Notes: generated by a model from the sequence alone, not told the origin. Positions 17,059 to 25,000 are shown, numbered from the stretch's first letter. The stretch is DNA of 64,000 nucleotides from Pseudobacteroides sp. (GCF_036567765.1 NZ_DATCTU010000095.1:107964-171963); one strand, 5' to 3'. Translations and numbers: made by a program.

Positions 17059-18387
17059 TTATAGCGGACCTGCAAATTTACTGATAAAATCTTCCATTAG
17101 GCTCAAGCCACCTCTATATCCGGCATAATTACGGTCCATTATCAGCCTGTCATATACCGGAAAAGCTACACTTACTTGTATCGCTCCAAAATCTTCTCCA
17201 GCTATATGTTTTTCCAAAGAACTTGCAAATAATGCTATAAAATTTCTATCTTTTAGATTTTGGCGGATCTTATATGAGTCAACCTCGAATATGATGTCAG
17301 GCTTTACAGTGCTGTCCAAGTTTTGGGTCAATTCTTTTCTTATCACATCTCTTGCCTCTTCCGGAGGATTATCAGTAATAATTACAATATCAGCAAGATA
17401 TCCTATTTCATTTGTAAGATATTTTGTAATTCCTATAGCGTTTGGACTGTCGGCTACAACTGCATAATACGCATGTGGCAGCCCTAAAATAACCATGTCA
17501 CCTAAAAATTCGGTATATCTGTATGCTATTTTTTCTTGCTTATCAATAAAGTCATCTAAAAGATCTTTTGAAATATCAAGTTTATCACCTAAAATCCTAA
17601 GTAAGTCGGAAGTCTCCTTCGGCCCCACCGGAACATAAGGAAATACAGCATATGGAGTTTTAAATTTTTCTTCTAAAAGCTTAACTACACTATGTCCATT
17701 CCATGGTGATAATACAAGATTCAACTCCGCTGCAGGTATTCTTTTAAAATTATCCAATGCATTTAACTCTCCAAAAATCACATTTACTTTAAGTCCAAGT
17801 CTCTCCAATAAGTCTTTTAATACACTAAGGGTTCCTTTCCAAAATACATGCTGATATGGAACTACACCAAATATATTGATCAATCCTTTTTCCTTAGGAA
17901 CCTCTTCTAATAATTGATTTATTATAGATTCCAAAAACAAATCATATCCAAGATAAGAATTACCGGAAAACCCAGGTGCTTTAACATGAAATATGGGTGC
18001 TTTGTGGCTAAACTCCTTTACAACAGAATCTACGTCATCGCCGATAAGAGACGGTACACAACCTGAAATTACAGAAAACAGCTCACCATTCATTAAATCT
18101 ATACTGGATTCAACAAGATTTCTTAATTTATCATCCCCTCCAAATATTACATGCTCCTCCATAAGGCATGAACATGGCGTACTTGTTCCACCAAGAGGAC
18201 CCCCCGCATTTTGTCCTCCTGCATATTGCTGACCAAATAATTGTCCTAATCCGCAACCAGCACCTGAATGTAATATCGGAACAGTCCCAAAAGCCGCTAC
18301 TGCAGTAGAATATGCTCCTCCTAAAGCACACGAATATCTTGGTGCTTCGGCAGCTTCCCCATAATTTACAGAATTCTCATTTGACAT
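17059..18387 (-). CDS. Nitrogenase component 1-like protein, K-type subunit
   Basis: 442 residues, shorter than NifK (~520). It lacks the NifK N-terminal extension and starts almost at the first P-cluster cysteine. The three P-cluster ligand positions are present: Cys20 (RYSCALGGA), Cys45 (HSGAGCGLG) and Cys110 (ISGCVPSLIGDDV), the last in the characteristic GCxxxxIGDD setting. Start ATG is 1 base from the nifD-like stop, with GGGGGAAG RBS, so the two are coupled. It should form a heterotetramer with the D-type protein. Divergence from NifK, the absence of nifH/B/E/N in the window and the sulfur neighbours argue for a nitrogenase-like reductase of organic sulfur rather than N2 fixation. Confidence 0.85.
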   Translation of the reverse strand: MSNENSVNYGEAAEAPRYSCALGGAYSTAVAAFGTVPILHSGAGCGLGQLFGQQYAGGQNAGGPLGGTSTPCSCLMEEHVIFGGDDKLRNLVESSIDLMNGELFSVISGCVPSLIGDDVDSVVKEFSHKAPIFHVKAPGFSGNSYLGYDLFLESIINQLLEEVPKEKGLINIFGVVPYQHVFWKGTLSVLKDLLERLGLKVNVIFGELNALDNFKRIPAAELNLVLSPWNGHSVVKLLEEKFKTPYAVFPYVPVGPKETSDLLRILGDKLDISKDLLDDFIDKQEKIAYRYTEFLGDMVILGLPHAYYAVVADSPNAIGITKYLTNEIGYLADIVIITDNPPEEARDVIRKELTQNLDSTVKPDIIFEVDSYKIRQNLKDRNFIALFASSLEKHIAGEDFGAIQVSVAFPVYDRLIMDRNYAGYRGGLSLMEDFISKFAGPL

Positions 18388-18388
18388 T

Positions 18389-19921
18389 TTATTCTTCCCC
18401 CTTTTTTACATAGTATAATGAATCCGGTTGTTCAAACCACCAATCTTTAAAGCTACCTTCGGTCTTTTTCAACATGGTACTCTGAAAAGATTTATTCTTT
18501 GTGGATTGAAGTAAGAAGTTACCGCATGCAATGGCTCCGGCATAGCCGCTCTGGGCACTCCATGGCAGTGCATCTCCTCTTAATGCATGGATTCTGGTAA
18601 CGCTTTTGTCTCTTTTGTATGCTCCCCCTTGAAACGGACATGTCAGGGTTATATCCGGATCCAGCCTTCTGGTAACGTGAGACTGTTCAGCCGCTTGAAA
18701 TGTATTTACATGGATATTAAAATCTCCAATTCTATCTATCAGTTCTTCAACCTCATTTAGTATTAATTCATCAAAGTCCTGACACATAGCAGCTTTCGCC
18801 TCTACACCCAATTCATCAAAGAACGGCATCTGTGCAAGAAGTCTCCCTTGTCCTAAAGAGCCTAATACCTGAACCTTTTCTCCGTTTTTCTTCATGGAAA
18901 GAAATTCTTTACGGATAGCTTCCATTTTTGGCTTCCACTTTTCATGTTCTTCTCTAATAACATCTTCAACTATATCTTCCTTGCCTGTATGTTTTGCAAT
19001 CTGACGCAGCCAATCATCAGTGTTTTGAATTCCCATAGGTGATGGATATAAGAAATACGGCACGCCGTATTCCTGCTCCAATCCCCTGGATAAATAATCC
19101 GTATATGTAGGGCAAAGTGGTGCAGTTACTGCAGCTTCTCCCAATTGTTCAAATTGTTCAACCGTTGCAAATTCAGGAATAAAGTTAACCCTAAGTCCCA
19201 ATTTGGCAAGTAGTCTCTTAATCTCCAGCCTGTCTTGCCATGTATACGAAAGCATACTTGCTACATTAACCAAATCATGCTGCTTCTTTTCGGGCTTTTT
19301 GACGAGGTATTTTAACACTGCATGCCAAAAGGCATCATATCCGGTCTGAACTAATCTGGATCTTACTCCTTCACAATGAATAGGAACTATTTTAGCAGTT
19401 ACATCAGGCTGAATTTCACTTACTGCACCTTCAATATCTTCGCCGATTATACCTGATGTGCAAGATGTCAAAACAAATATTGCCTTTGGAGAGTATCTCT
19501 TTTCTGCCTCCAAAATAGTATTTTTCAATTTTTCAGTTGCACCATAGATAGCATCCTTTTCAGTTATATTGGTAGTCATCCATTTAAGGTTGTATTGTGC
19601 CGGTCTTCCAAGCTCTACAGGTACTCCACGGTACAGCTCCCTGTAGCCAAGTGCTGATGAAGAGCAGCCAACAGGTGCATGAAATATTACTACTGCATCT
19701 CTTATAGTTGTTACTCTTACCGCAAGATAGAAATTCAAAACGCAGCCGGATGCCTGCTGAAATTTCCTTTCACAATTTCTAAGCTTTCCTTCTCTTGCAT
19801 CTTTTATTATCTGACTAGCTTTTCCAGAATAGACATTAATTCCTCCTGCCCTTTGTTCCCTGTTTGGACACGTGCTACTTGTTAAATCAACTTTATAATC
19901 ATTTGTCTCGCTGGTACCCAT
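18389..19921 (-). CDS. Nitrogenase component 1-like protein, D-type subunit
   Basis: 510 residues from the ATG at 19921, which follows GAGGAG by 8 bases; upstream GTG/ATG codons lie too close to the RBS. P-cluster cysteines are at 60 (QASGCVLNF), 86 (HAPVGCSSSALGY) and 154 (TSCTSGIIGEDI). Cys270 (APLCPTYTDYLSRG...YGVPYF) lines up with the NifD cofactor-ligand Cys275. The region aligning with cofactor His442 reads LPWSAQSGYAGAIACGNF and lacks a histidine, so the active-site cofactor is probably not bound as FeMo-co. Promoter, operator and leader RNA (20008-20137) match those of metY and metN, tying it to sulfur control. Closest functional idea: methylthio-alkane reductase-like (MarD) or an uncharacterised sister enzyme. 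Confidence 0.87.
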   Translation of the reverse strand: MGTSETNDYKVDLTSSTCPNREQRAGGINVYSGKASQIIKDAREGKLRNCERKFQQASGCVLNFYLAVRVTTIRDAVVIFHAPVGCSSSALGYRELYRGVPVELGRPAQYNLKWMTTNITEKDAIYGATEKLKNTILEAEKRYSPKAIFVLTSCTSGIIGEDIEGAVSEIQPDVTAKIVPIHCEGVRSRLVQTGYDAFWHAVLKYLVKKPEKKQHDLVNVASMLSYTWQDRLEIKRLLAKLGLRVNFIPEFATVEQFEQLGEAAVTAPLCPTYTDYLSRGLEQEYGVPYFLYPSPMGIQNTDDWLRQIAKHTGKEDIVEDVIREEHEKWKPKMEAIRKEFLSMKKNGEKVQVLGSLGQGRLLAQMPFFDELGVEAKAAMCQDFDELILNEVEELIDRIGDFNIHVNTFQAAEQSHVTRRLDPDITLTCPFQGGAYKRDKSVTRIHALRGDALPWSAQSGYAGAIACGNFLLQSTKNKSFQSTMLKKTEGSFKDWWFEQPDSLYYVKKGEE

Positions 19922-20007
19922 AAACATCACTCCTCTATTTTTTATTTAAACTTCTTAAATCAAATTAATTTTTTAAACCTATATGTTTTTAGATTAAAAG
20001 TAATAAA

Positions 20008-20080
20008 AATAAAAAGGCAGAAAAGCTCTTTATCATAATAATAAAGACTTTTCTGCCTCCAGTTTTCTAGTCGGCTATAG
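20008..20080 (-). ncRNA. Leader RNA family copy b, before nifD-like
   Basis: Minus strand: TAGC-CGA-CTAG-AAAA-CTGG-AG-GCAG, then a very strong terminator, AGGCAGAAAAG / CTTTTCTGCCT with an inner TCTTTAT/ATAAAGA stem, and TTTTT. The internal loop is CGA/AG instead of TGA/AG. It lies between the nifD-like promoter and its RBS. Confidence 0.78.
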
Positions 20081-20081
20081 A

Positions 20082-20137
20082 ATTATTTTTCATATAAGTT
20101 TAATATGAATTATACCCCTTCTCCCTCTTATTGTCAA
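20082..20137 (-). promoter_or_regulatory. nifD-like promoter and operator
   Basis: Minus strand: TTGACA (20132-20137), 17 bases, TATAAT (20109-20114), perfect consensus, then a weaker operator copy TTAAACTTATATGAAAAATA. The -35 box is shared back-to-back with a plus-strand promoter. Confidence 0.78.
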
Positions 20138-20159
20138 TAATAAGAAGAAGGGGTATAAT
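20131..20159 (+). promoter_or_regulatory. Divergent plus-strand promoter in a palindrome
   Basis: TTGTCA (20131-20136), 17 bases, TATAAT (20154-20159). Together with the nifD-like promoter it forms a long inverted repeat (TATACCCCTTCT / AGAAGGGGTATA), so the two promoters are mirror images sharing the -35 centre. A reverse-orientation operator-like match CCTATTTGTTTAGT follows at 20175-20188. Confidence 0.6.
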
Positions 20160-20486
20160 ATTTTTTCATTTAAGCCTATTTGTTTAGTTGGTGATTATGG
20201 ACAACACCACATAATCAACAGAATTATCTGCTTTACCTGTACCGTCATCTAAACAATAATTTGACCACTAAGACAATTTATTGGTGCATAAGCTCGGAGA
20301 ATCAATAAGGTTTCTGGAAAAATAGGCATCCTGAAAAAAGGCAATTTTTCCTGCCGTGATGCTACTTTCTCCAAATATAATGAAATTATTGAAATAGGAA
20401 AGGCAGGAGAAACAAATCTTATCGACTGATAGCTCTTTAACAATATATAAGGGTATTGCGACAATAGATCACAATACCCTTTTTAT
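20160..20486 (+). other. Putative short plus-strand transcript with own terminator
   Basis: The stretch between the divergent promoter (ending 20159) and a plus-strand terminator (AAGGGTATTG / CAATACCC then TTTTTA, 20449-20484) is about 320 bases and has no intact gene. A plus-strand fragment ends KYNEIIEIGKAGETNLID* (stop at 20430) and a minus-strand fragment reads DDGTGKADNSVDYVVLS; both lack starts and look like gene scraps. It is either a small RNA or the shell of a deleted gene. Confidence 0.4.
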
Positions 20487-20501
20487 TTCAATATTTAAAT
20501 A

Positions 20502-21470
20502 CTAAAAATTTGAAAAAATATTATTTACAAATTCGATCATTACTTCTTCGTGAAAAGGGAGAGGTTCATGACCATGGTTGGGGTATACTTTCAGTTGCTT
20601 TTCTGAATTAATATGATTATAAGCTGCAAAAATTGTTGATGGCGGACAAACTAAATCAGCTAGACCTATTGCGAATAAAACAGGGCATTTTATATTAGGT
20701 GCAAAATTCATACCATCAAAATAGCTAAGTGTATCAAAAACCTGTTCCCTGCTCTTCAATTCAGGATCAAAGAATCTGAAATACTCATATATTTCTCCAT
20801 ATGGGCCTTCTTTGTAATACTCAACCCCTCTTTCAAAATGGCAAAGGTATGGATATATGGGCATGGCAAACTTAACCCTGCTATCAAGACCTGCCACAGC
20901 AAGGCTTATTCCTCCACCCTGACTAAGCCCATAAATACCTATTCGTACTTTGTCTATTTCATCTCTTTCATGCAAAAAATCAACAGCCCTCACACCATCC
21001 ACATATATACTTCTATAGATATATTCATTTTTATCCAAAATACCATTTGTCATCCAACCAGCGACACTGCCCTGGCTGTATTTCCCGTTGTCCGGTGTTT
21101 TTCCGCCCTGGCCCTGCATACTGATAGCAACTACTGCATACCCTTGAATCAGCCATTTTAAATACTCATAGACATAACCTTTATTTCTTGTGTATCCGTG
21201 ATAATATATAATTGCAGGATATTTTCCTCCTTCCGCTTGTTTAGAAGGTAATATATACCATCCATTGACCCTGTTTCCATTAAAACCGTCATAGTTTAAG
21301 TCGTAGACCTTAATTTCTTTTATTGGATAATCAACTGGATCAAGAGTATAATTTAAAGGTATAACAGCTGATTTTGTCAAAGTACCTGACCAAAATAAAT
21401 CAAAATCATTCTTTCTAGTTAATTGAGGTTTATAGGTTTTAAGTTCTTCATAGCTAAGTTCAATCTTCAA
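20502..21470 (-). CDS. CE7 acetyl esterase (acetyl-xylan esterase/cephalosporin-C deacetylase)
   Basis: 322 residues, the normal CE7 length, from a TTG start at 21470 preceded by GGGGGA (7 bases). It has an alpha/beta-hydrolase fold: the RGQ-like motif is MQGQGG, the nucleophile Ser is in YGLSQGGGIS, the acid Asp in IGLADLVCPP and the His in PNHGHEP. No signal peptide, so it acts in the cytosol on short acetylated xylo-oligosaccharides or similar esters. Oddly, its promoter carries the sulfur-island operator (21556-21615) though its family role is carbohydrate deacetylation; it might instead deacetylate a sulfur metabolite. Confidence 0.9.
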   Translation of the reverse strand: MKIELSYEELKTYKPQLTRKNDFDLFWSGTLTKSAVIPLNYTLDPVDYPIKEIKVYDLNYDGFNGNRVNGWYILPSKQAEGGKYPAIIYYHGYTRNKGYVYEYLKWLIQGYAVVAISMQGQGGKTPDNGKYSQGSVAGWMTNGILDKNEYIYRSIYVDGVRAVDFLHERDEIDKVRIGIYGLSQGGGISLAVAGLDSRVKFAMPIYPYLCHFERGVEYYKEGPYGEIYEYFRFFDPELKSREQVFDTLSYFDGMNFAPNIKCPVLFAIGLADLVCPPSTIFAAYNHINSEKQLKVYPNHGHEPLPFHEEVMIEFVNNIFSNF

Positions 21471-21555
21471 ATTAAGTCCCCCTTTGCATGCTACTTTTAC
21501 ACTCATATTTTTTAATATATAATTACAATACAAAAATTAATGATTATGTATATCG

Positions 21556-21615
21556 CACTATTCTTATCGGTTTAGTATGTTTTATATTATATCATAACCT
21601 AAATGTCCTTTTCAA
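21556..21615 (-). promoter_or_regulatory. Esterase promoter with Rrf2/CymR-like operator
   Basis: Minus strand: TTGAAA (21610-21615), 18 bases, TATAAT (21586-21591), then operator ACTAAACCGATAAGAATAGT. No leader RNA of the terminator type follows. Confidence 0.72.
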
Positions 21616-21759
21616 TAATTCAAAAGAATTTATAGGCATTATTTTCCGAAATAAATAAGGAATAGTCAAGGTGTTACCACCTCAATATTCCTCAATAAAA
21701 AATCAATATTATATATGCAAAATTAAAGTATGTATGAGGACTGTTTTTACACTAACAAA

Positions 21760-22335
21760 TCATCTAATTATATTTACAGTTCCTTCTCTTCTTGGTGCAG
21801 GTTCAGGTATATCTCCTCCATTATATCCTAATGCGACGGATCCAAAGGGTTCATATCCTTCAGGTATTCCAAGTTCCTTAAAGAGTTTACTGCCTTCATC
21901 TGTAGTCTTAAGATGATTTACCGCATGAATCCAAACTGCACCAAGCCCTAAAGACTCCGCTGCAAGAAATATATTGCCAATGGCAAGGGATACATCATTT
22001 ATAGGTGCAATAGCATTAACATCTCCTGATACGATTATGTAAGTAGGTGCGTGATAAATAAGGCTGAAATTTTCTGCTTTTGCCCTTTCCACAAACCTCT
22101 CAACTCCTGAGCTTAAAAAAAACTTTTTACCAAATTCGTTGAACTTACCAATTACTTCTTTATTCTGAATTGCAGTAAAATGCCAGGGCTGCTGCCCCAT
22201 TGCACTTGGAGCATACTTAGCTGCTTCCAGTATTACCAGAAGCTCTTCATCTTTAATTTGCTCTGGTTTAAAGCTCCTGATGCTTCTTCTCTTTAAAATG
22301 GTTTTTAATGTTTCATTCTTTGCAAAGTTTGACAT
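21760..22335 (-). CDS. Nitroreductase-family flavoprotein
   Basis: 191 residues. N-terminal RRSIRSFKPEQI and the FMN-binding ALGYNGG-type C-terminus mark the nitroreductase fold; AMGQQPWHF and the SLGLGAVWI segment are typical. These FMN enzymes use NAD(P)H; the natural substrate is usually unknown. It lies 26 bases after a GNAT gene, and both follow metQ, reminiscent of Bacillus ytmI/yxe-type operons for salvaging modified sulfur amino acids (comparison by context only). Confidence 0.85.
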   Translation of the reverse strand: MSNFAKNETLKTILKRRSIRSFKPEQIKDEELLVILEAAKYAPSAMGQQPWHFTAIQNKEVIGKFNEFGKKFFLSSGVERFVERAKAENFSLIYHAPTYIIVSGDVNAIAPINDVSLAIGNIFLAAESLGLGAVWIHAVNHLKTTDEGSKLFKELGIPEGYEPFGSVALGYNGGDIPEPAPRREGTVNIIR

Positions 22336-22360
22336 AATTAATCTCCTCCCGTAAATAACA

Positions 22361-22879
22361 TTATATTAAATTTACTACTCTTTTTCCCACAATCACAAGA
22401 TCTCTTTCAACACCATCAATTTCTGCTACTCCAGGAAACACACCCCAGCTTACAAATCCAAATTTATAAAACAAATTAAGGCTTGCAATGTTATGACCAA
22501 ATATAAACCCAAGTAGGTTATTAATTTTGAGTCTAGGAGATTCGTCCAAAGCTTTTTTAAGGAGCAACTGGCCAATACCCTTTTTCCTGAAACCTTCTGC
22601 AATATAAATGCTAAGTTCAGCCGTCTTATTGTAAGCAGGCCTTCCATAAAATGACTGAAAACTCAACCAGCCAACTATTTCCTCGTCCTTTATAGCTACC
22701 CACAGCGGGCGGAAATCAGAACTATGTTCATAGAACCATCTCTTACGGCTTGCAATTGATACAGGCTCGGTATCTGCTGTTACAATCCTCCCAGGTACTG
22801 TGGAGTTATATATTTCAATTATAGCCTTTAAATCATTTATTTGTGCATCCCGAATAAATATTTTTTCTAATTTACTCAT
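22361..22879 (-). CDS. GNAT acetyltransferase, PAT/YwnH-like
   Basis: 172 residues from the ATG at 22879 (AGGAG 6 bases before). It has the pattern of phosphinothricin/methionine-sulfone acetyltransferases: RDAQINDLKAIIEIYN, WLSFQSFYGRPAY, AELSIYIAEGFRKKGIGQLL (acetyl-CoA loop R-x-x-G-x-G) and FYKFGFVSWG. Likely N-acetylates an amino acid analogue. In sulfur-salvage operons such enzymes acetylate S-substituted cysteines before cleavage; the neighbours metQ and a flavoprotein fit that idea. Confidence 0.87.
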   Translation of the reverse strand: MSKLEKIFIRDAQINDLKAIIEIYNSTVPGRIVTADTEPVSIASRKRWFYEHSSDFRPLWVAIKDEEIVGWLSFQSFYGRPAYNKTAELSIYIAEGFRKKGIGQLLLKKALDESPRLKINNLLGFIFGHNIASLNLFYKFGFVSWGVFPGVAEIDGVERDLVIVGKRVVNLI

Positions 22880-22945
22880 CACGAACTCCTAAACTAAAAG
22901 TAATTACTCATTTACATTTGTTTAATAAAATACTATATATAGTAG

Positions 22946-23842
22946 TTAAAATGCAGGAACCACAGCAACACCATATTTTTCTTGGATAAATTTCTTAACA
23001 TCCGGTGAAGTCAGATATTCTCCAAGTTTTTTAATTTCCGGCCTGTTTTCTTCACCTTTTCTTACTACAATAATATTAGCGTATGGTGAATTGGCATCTT
23101 CTCTAAAAAGTGCAGTATTTGGGTCTAGCTTTGCTTCCAATATATAATTAGTGTTTATTACAGCCCCATCCACATCCGGCAAGGATCTTGTAAGTTGTGG
23201 ACTTTCAACCTCAACAAACTTTAATCTTTTAGGATTTTCTGCAATATCCCTTGGTGTCGCTTTAAAATCACTTATTCCTTCTTTAAGCTTGATAAGTCCG
23301 TTGGCCTGAAGCAATACAAGTGCTCTAAACTCATTTGAAGGATTATTGGGTATGGCTATCTTTGCCCCTTCCTTAAGTTCCTCCTTTGATTTTAATTTCT
23401 CTGAATAAAAGCCAATGGGCTCAACATGAACTTTTGCCGCAACCTGGAATTCATATCCCTTTTCTTTTGTAACCGAGTTCAGATAAGGTACATGTTGAAA
23501 ATAATTTACATCTATCTGTTTTTCATTTAGGGCAGGATTTAATTGTGCTTCATCATCCAAAGTTACTACTTCCAAATTAATTCCCTCCTGCTTAAGTTTA
23601 GGTTTTATGAAATTCAATATTTCGGCATGTGGAACCACTGCCGATCCAACTTTTATGGTAACTTCCTTCCTTGATTCACCTTTTGGTGCTTCCTTAGATG
23701 CCTCTTTTCCAGCATCGGATACAATTTCTGGCGGTGCCTCTTTTGTGGGTTTACCTGAATTTTCCTTATCACTAGTGCAGCTTACAAATACGCTAATCCC
23801 CAATAACACAGAAATAATCAATAATACAGCTCTTTTACCCAT
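22946..23842 (-). CDS. metQ: Methionine-type ABC transporter binding lipoprotein
   Basis: 298 residues. Signal peptide with lipobox SVFVSC, an acidic/lysine linker, then an NlpA/MetQ domain: VVPHAEILNFIKPKLK, DVNYFQHVPYLN and PNNPSNEFRALVLLQANGLI. It binds methionine or related sulfur amino acids outside the membrane. Its partner permease and ATPase are the deletion-fused remnants directly upstream, so the transporter as encoded here cannot work unless a second MetNI serves it. Confidence 0.92.
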   Translation of the reverse strand: MGKRAVLLIISVLLGISVFVSCTSDKENSGKPTKEAPPEIVSDAGKEASKEAPKGESRKEVTIKVGSAVVPHAEILNFIKPKLKQEGINLEVVTLDDEAQLNPALNEKQIDVNYFQHVPYLNSVTKEKGYEFQVAAKVHVEPIGFYSEKLKSKEELKEGAKIAIPNNPSNEFRALVLLQANGLIKLKEGISDFKATPRDIAENPKRLKFVEVESPQLTRSLPDVDGAVINTNYILEAKLDPNTALFREDANSPYANIIVVRKGEENRPEIKKLGEYLTSPDVKKFIQEKYGVAVVPAF

Positions 23843-23904
23843 TCTTAGTATCTCCTCTCACTATGTAATATATTAAGGTATGATTATACCTAAATCACTT
23901 ATTG

Positions 23905-23928
23905 ATGAATGATTAAAGAATTACTTCC
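23905..23928 (-). repeat. Truncated copy of the palindromic element
   Basis: GAATGATTAAAGAATTACTT plus CC is identical to the left arm of copy A. The rest of the element is missing and the arm ends 2 bases before the metI stop codon, marking a deletion or recombination edge. Confidence 0.7.
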
Positions 23929-23930
23929 AC

Positions 23931-24540
23931 TTAATCATACTTATACCTTTTTTTGTTAATGGACTTTGCCAGTAAATCGCCTCCTAGCTGAATAACTTGA
24001 ACAAACACTACCAGGACAATAATTGTAGCGAACATTACATCATTTCTGAATCTCATATATCCAAACCTTATCGCAAGACTTCCAAGTCCCCCGGCACCAA
24101 TTGCACCAGCAGAAGCTGTAAAGCCTGTAATAGTTATTATCGCCAGAGTAACTCCCCTAACCAAAGAAGGAAGGGCTTCTGGTATCAAAACCCTTAAAAT
24201 TATATTAAAATTAGTTGCCCCCATAGCTAAAGCAGCTTCAATCTTTCCCCTTTCCACCTCTTTAAGACTGTTTTCAATAATCCTTGCTAGAAAGGGTGCT
24301 GAACCTATTGAAAGTGGAACAACAGCCGCCGTTGATCCAAGGCTTGTTCCAACAACAATTCTTGATAATGGGAGAAGAATTACAATGAGGATAATGAATG
24401 GAAATGATCTGAATATATTAATTATTGTCCCTAAAACTTTATTTATCTTAGGTGACTGAGCTATATGTCCCTTCTCAGTAATCACGAGAAATATACTAAG
24501 AGGCAAGCCTAAAATAAGGGCTAAAAGGGTAGAAAGTGTA
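23931..24540 (-). pseudogene. metI: metI permease, 5' end deleted
   Basis: About 200 codons of a MetI-type permease remain (STLLALILGLP, the EAA-like GATNFNIILRVLIPEALP, ends KRYKYD). The first ~30 residues including the first membrane segment are missing; the frame opens within the truncated metN. A TTG-initiated piece from 24506 is possible but would lack its N-terminal helix and has no RBS. Confidence 0.82.
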
Positions 24541-24901
24541 CTCTTTCATTGATTTTACTTTTGCCATAGCCTGCAATTTTAAGGGGAAAAGCAACATTTT
24601 GAAATACTGTCATGGAATCTAACAAGTTAAATTGTTGAAAGATCATTCCGATCCTTCTCCTTGCAATCTTTAATTCTGATTCACTCATTTTAGTAATGTC
24701 TTTACCTTCAATGATTATAGACCCGGAATCCGGCTCCTCCAGTCTATTTATACACCTTATTAATGTCGATTTTCCTGCCCCGCTAAACCCAATTATTCCA
24801 TATATTTCACCTTTATCAATCTGAAGATTTACATCCTTTAGAGCTTCAATTCTCGAGTGTGGGGTAATATATGTTTTATTTAAATTCCTAATAGTAATCA
24901 T
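24521..24901 (-). pseudogene. metN: metN ATPase, 3' two-thirds deleted
   Basis: The first ~120 residues of MetN are intact: ITIRNLNKTYIT, Walker A GFSGAGKSTLIRCINRLEEP, and the Q-loop IFQQFNLLDSMTVFQNVAFP. The signature and Walker B regions are gone and the frame runs into metI sequence and stops (ERVHFLPF). The junction lies near 24535-24545. A deletion of about 0.7-0.8 kb removed the end of metN and the start of metI in one step. Confidence 0.85.
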
Positions 24902-24926
24902 GTCTCATCACCTTTTCCCAATAAAC

Positions 24927-24991
24927 AAAAAAGACTACTGCACCAAATTTGTATTGGTTAACAATAGTCTCCATTTTTATGGTCAACTATA
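24927..24991 (-). ncRNA. Leader RNA family copy a, before metN
   Basis: Minus strand: TAGT-TGA-CCAT-AAAA-ATGG-AG-ACTA. Both the 4-bp hairpin (CCAT/ATGG) and the lower stem (TAGT/ACTA) differ from the other copies yet remain fully paired. GACTATTG then pairs with CAGTAGTC to give a terminator before TTTTTT. This is the strongest covariation evidence of the six. Confidence 0.8.
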
Positions 24992-25000
24992 ACGCTTCAC

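Noticed and set aside
17059..19921. Classical nitrogenase (N2 fixation) genes
   Set aside because: No nifH, nifB, nifE or nifN adjacent, the K subunit is short, the D cofactor histidine seems absent, and all neighbours are sulfur genes.
20249..20464. Minus-strand 71-residue ORF
   Set aside because: No RBS, odd composition, and it lies on the opposite strand of the better supported plus-strand transcript unit with terminator.
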